Below are positions 61,518 through 64,000 of a DNA stretch of 64,000 bases, piece by piece. The translations under genes and the position numbers were made by a program. Origin of the DNA: Labedaea rhizosphaerae (GTDB lineage Bacteria > Actinomycetota > Actinomycetes > Mycobacteriales > Pseudonocardiaceae); assembly GCF_004362825.1 (NCBI RefSeq), contig NZ_SNXZ01000008.1:1-64000 (forward strand). The letters run 5' to 3'. The notes under the pieces are model-generated. The model had not been told where the DNA came from and did not search any database. It worked only from the letters and a program-made list of their open reading frames with translations. Every line of letters begins with the position of its first letter. The first letter of the stretch is position 1.

Positions 61518-62492
61518 ATGGCGAAGACACGAGTCGTCCTGGTCGCTGCCGCCGCGCTCGCCCTGGGCTTCGGGGTGCCCGCCATGGCGGCCCCGCACGA
61601 CAGCGCGGCCTGGCCCGGCGGTGCCGACGTGCACAACGCCGACAAGAAGGACGCCTTCGGCAAGAACCTCAGCGGCCTGACCTACGAGAACGACGGTGTC
61701 GTGTGGGCCGTGCAGAACAGCCCCGGCACGCTCTACCGCCTCACGCCCGACGGCGACGACTGGACGCCGGACGCCGGCCGGGCGTTGCACTACCCGGACG
61801 GCAGCGGCGACCCCGACGGGGAAGGCGTCGTCGCCACGCCGGACGGCCTCTTCGTGTCCACCGAGCGGGACAACGCCGACGGCGACCACAGCAAGCAGCA
61901 GATCCTGCGGTTCGACCCGTCGTCCCCTGCCGGTGACGTGTCCGCGACCGGCGCGTGGGACCTCACCGCCGACCTGCCCACCTCGGACCCGAACGAGGGC
62001 ATCGAGGCCATTTCCTGGGTGCCGGACAGCTACCTCACCGCGCACGGCCTGCGCGACGAGCACACCGGTGCCGCATACGACCCGGCCGCGTATCCCGGCC
62101 ACGGCACGGGTTTGTACGTCGTCGGCCTCGAATCCACCGGCGGCGTCTACGTCTACGCCCTCGACCTGGGCGGTGCCGGTGCCACACGGATCACGTCCGC
62201 AGACACCGGCCTCCCCGCCGTGATGGACCTCGAGTTCGAGCCGTCGACCGGTCACCTGTGGGCGGTCTGCGACGACACGTGCGACGGCCACAGCGTGACC
62301 CTCGACATCGACGGCAGCGGTGCGTTCGCCGTCGCCGCCGAGTACGACCGGCCCGACGACATGGACAACCTCAACAACGAGGGCTTCGCCATCGCGCCCG
62401 CGTGCGGCGCCGACGGCAAACAGGTCCTGTGGTCCGACGACGACAACGACGACGGACACGCACTGCGAGCCGGCACGCTGCCCTGCACGTAA
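61518..62492 (+). CDS. Secreted beta-propeller-like protein
   Basis: A 324-aa exported protein. Signal peptide MAKTRVVLVAAAALALGFGV to PAMAA (residue 28). The mature part repeats a blade-like pattern: LSGLTYENDGVVWAVQNSPGTLYRL, DGEGVVATPDGLFVSTER, NEGIEAISWVPDSYL, GLYVVGLESTGGVYVYAL, VMDLEFEPSTGHLWAVCDD. This resembles SdiA-regulated and esterase-like/phytase-like propellers, which bind metal or phosphate esters; activity is uncertain. ATG 61518 has GGGAG just upstream. It lies 52 bp after the sigma gene and may be in its regulon. Confidence 0.75.
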   Translation: MAKTRVVLVAAAALALGFGVPAMAAPHDSAAWPGGADVHNADKKDAFGKNLSGLTYENDGVVWAVQNSPGTLYRLTPDGDDWTPDAGRALHYPDGSGDPDGEGVVATPDGLFVSTERDNADGDHSKQQILRFDPSSPAGDVSATGAWDLTADLPTSDPNEGIEAISWVPDSYLTAHGLRDEHTGAAYDPAAYPGHGTGLYVVGLESTGGVYVYALDLGGAGATRITSADTGLPAVMDLEFEPSTGHLWAVCDDTCDGHSVTLDIDGSGAFAVAAEYDRPDDMDNLNNEGFAIAPACGADGKQVLWSDDDNDDGHALRAGTLPCT

Positions 62493-62543
62493 CCCTGAAT
62501 GTCCCATTCGGGACGCCCACTGCCCCGAATGGGACATTCAGGG
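62493..62543. terminator. Perfect 20-bp hairpin between convergent genes
   Basis: CCCTGAATGTCCCATTCGGG (62493-62512) pairs without mismatch with its inverse at 62524-62543 around an 11-nt loop. It begins at the stop of the propeller gene and ends 6 bp before the stop of nrdB, so it terminates both. Its length and perfect arms are unusual for a terminator and suggest a mobile or dispersed intergenic repeat. Confidence 0.75.
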
Positions 62544-62549
62544 CAGTGG

Positions 62550-63563
62550 TCAGAAGTCCTCGTCGAACGCCACCGTCCCGGTCACCGCGACCTGGTACGC
62601 CGAGACTCGCCGTTCGAAGAAGTTCGACAGCTCCTGCACGTCCTGCAGTTCCATGAACGCGAACGGGTTGGCGGTGCCGTACTCGGGGGACAGCCCGAGC
62701 ACGGCGAGCCGTCGGTCGGCGACGTGCTCCAGGTACGCCCGCATGTCGGCGACGGTCATCCCGGCCACCCCGCCACCCAGCAGGTCCTCGGCGAAGCGGG
62801 CCTCGGCGTCGACGGCCTCGCGCAGCATCCGGCGGACCTGGTCGTGCAGCTCGTCGTCGAACAGGTCCGGCTCCTCGGCCCGCACGGTGTCGACGACGTC
62901 GAACGCGAACGCCATGTGCATGGACTCGTCGCGGAACACCCAGTTCGTGCCGGAGGCCAGGCCGTTGAGCAAGCCGCGCGAGCGCAGGAAGTACACGTAG
63001 GCGAAGGCGCCGTAGAAGAACAGGCCCTCGATGCACGCGGCGAAGCAGATCAGGTTGAGCAGGAACGCTTTCCGGTCCGCCTTGGTGTCCAAACGCGACA
63101 GACTCTCGATGGAGTCGATCCACCGGTAGCAGAACTCGGCCTTGTCCCGGATGGACGGGATGTTCTCCACCGCCGCGAACGCGGCCACGCGCTCGTTCTC
63201 GTCGGGCAGGTAGGTGTCGAGCAGCGTCAGGTAGAACTGGACGTGCACGGCCTCCTCGAACAGTTGCCGCGACAGGTAGAGCCGGGCCTCGGGTGCGTTC
63301 ACGTGCTCGTAGAGGTTGAGCACCAGGTTGTTCGCGACGATCGTGTCGCCGGTGGCGAAGAACGCGACCAGCCGGTTGACCAGGTGCCGTTCGGCGGGCG
63401 TCAGCTTGGCCAGGTCGGCGAGGTCGGTGTGCAGGTCGACCTCCTCGACGGTCCAGGTGTTCTTGATGGCGTCGCGGAAGCGGTCGTAGAAGTGCGGGTA
63501 GCGCATCGGCCGCAGGGTGAGGCTCATGCCTGGGTCGAGCAGATTGGGGGTGGTCACTGGCAT
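62550..63563 (-). CDS. nrdB: Class I ribonucleotide reductase beta subunit
   Basis: A 337-aa R2 protein. Metal and radical residues are visible: Asp73 (ATGDTIV), Glu104 and His107 with the radical Tyr111 (EEAVHVQFY), Glu in CIEGLFFYG, and Glu/His in RDESMHMAF. It carries the di-metal centre that starts reduction of ribonucleotides to deoxyribonucleotides by the alpha subunit. The C-terminal residues (VAVTGTVAFDEDF) are the usual acidic tail for alpha-subunit docking. Start ATG 63563 overlaps the nrdA stop by 10 nt. No NrdR-type box can be placed, since the promoter is outside the window. Confidence 0.95.
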   Translation of the reverse strand: MPVTTPNLLDPGMSLTLRPMRYPHFYDRFRDAIKNTWTVEEVDLHTDLADLAKLTPAERHLVNRLVAFFATGDTIVANNLVLNLYEHVNAPEARLYLSRQLFEEAVHVQFYLTLLDTYLPDENERVAAFAAVENIPSIRDKAEFCYRWIDSIESLSRLDTKADRKAFLLNLICFAACIEGLFFYGAFAYVYFLRSRGLLNGLASGTNWVFRDESMHMAFAFDVVDTVRAEEPDLFDDELHDQVRRMLREAVDAEARFAEDLLGGGVAGMTVADMRAYLEHVADRRLAVLGLSPEYGTANPFAFMELQDVQELSNFFERRVSAYQVAVTGTVAFDEDF

Positions 63564-64000
63564 GCCTCGCAGTTCTCGGGGTTCTCCAGGTCGCAGACCG
63601 GTCCACTGCGGACGGTCGGGACGGTCGGGATGGTCGCCTGCTGGATCCGGGTCGCCGGGCGCGATCGCAGGTAGTACGTGGTCTTCAGGCCGGACTGCCA
63701 GGCGTAGCGGTACATCGACGACAGCTTGCCGATGGTGGGTGCCGCCACGAACAGGTTCAGCGACTGGCTCTGGTCGATGTAGGGCCCACGGGCGGCGGCC
63801 AGGTCGATCAGTGCCCGCTGCGGTAGTTCCCACGCCGTGCGGAACAGCCGCCTGGTTTCCTCGGGCAGACCGGGAATCCCTTGCACGGAGCCGTCGTCGC
63901 GCTTGAGCTGCGCCCGGACCTCCGGGGTCCAGCGGCCGAGCCGCTTGAGCTCCGCGACCAGGTACGGGTTCACTTGCAGGAACTCGCCGGAGAGCGTCTC
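63554..64000 (-). CDS. nrdA: Class I ribonucleotide reductase alpha subunit, C-terminal part
   Basis: The last 148 residues of the catalytic subunit; the rest lies beyond the right edge. The segment NPYLVAELKRLGRWTPEVRA... YIDQSQSLNLFVAAPTIGKLSSMYRYAWQSGLKTTYYLRSRPA is the conserved end of R1 proteins, with the substrate-site Pro/Tyr residues (MYRYAW, KTTYYLRS). The tail CDLENPENCEACQ holds the C-terminal cysteine pair that is re-reduced by thioredoxin or glutaredoxin-like proteins. It is translated just before nrdB with overlapping ends. Confidence 0.95.
   Translation of the reverse strand, partial: ETLSGEFLQVNPYLVAELKRLGRWTPEVRAQLKRDDGSVQGIPGLPEETRRLFRTAWELPQRALIDLAAARGPYIDQSQSLNLFVAAPTIGKLSSMYRYAWQSGLKTTYYLRSRPATRIQQATIPTVPTVRSGPVCDLENPENCEACQ

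Overview
The window is very GC-rich and the genes use GTG starts, GTGA/ATGA overlaps and actinobacterial families (WhiB, SARP/AfsR regulators, GlgE pathway, mycothiol-type DinB protein, class F sortase, EspC-like proteins). This points to an actinomycete; a filamentous genus of the Pseudonocardiales is my best guess, but that is inference.

Layout. 1-3.9 kb: a leftward operon of two YbaB-like small proteins, divergent from a SARP/NB-ARC/TPR regulator. 3.9-8.1 kb: exported amidase, metallo-beta-lactamase-fold hydrolase, mycothiol-type DinB protein, methyltransferase. 8.1-27 kb: a storage-glucan and trehalose locus in two coupled blocks, glgX-treY-treZ (glucan to trehalose) and glgE-treS-mak-glgB (trehalose to maltose-1-phosphate to alpha-glucan). 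A 5-kb island of lower GC splits the blocks. It holds an orphan Imm1-type immunity gene, a 79-aa/DUF6879/XRE-DUF5753 trio, and a tightly overlapping radical SAM / DEDDh exonuclease / thymidylate kinase / small helical protein operon of unknown role. 27-30 kb: a two-gene operon with no family I recognise (499-aa protein plus a 416-aa protein made of five Trp-rich repeats). 30-35.7 kb: SDR oxidoreductase/TetR pair, two GNAT proteins, an MFS exporter and a P450.

35.9-48.3 kb: a 12.4-kb integrated element inserted in an MFS transporter gene. Joining the flanks at a shared GAT restores the MFS reading frame across TM1-TM2, so both ends can be placed almost to the base. It has a large serine integrase, excisionase, WhiB-like protein, two Spd-like membrane proteins, an FtsK/TraB-type translocase, a perfect Nudix-box protein (pSAM2 Pif-like by context), a zinc-ribbon/XRE/TPR regulator, and a rightward cargo block with an Imm1 immunity gene, a pair of paralogues, small zinc-ribbon proteins and a cupin. 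I see no replication initiator gene. The displaced 3' half of the MFS gene also carries a frameshift.

49.4-64 kb: a secreted choice-of-anchor-P-like protein coupled to a class F sortase, a secreted possible double-psi-barrel protein, a YCII/DGPF protein, an EspC-like / WXG-like / coiled-coil secretion operon divergent from a second SARP/NB-ARC/TPR regulator (mirroring the left end), a secreted NTF2-like protein, an FAD oxidoreductase coupled to an ECF41-type sigma factor, a secreted propeller-like protein, and nrdB with the 3' end of nrdA at the right edge. I found no tRNA, rRNA or CRISPR array.
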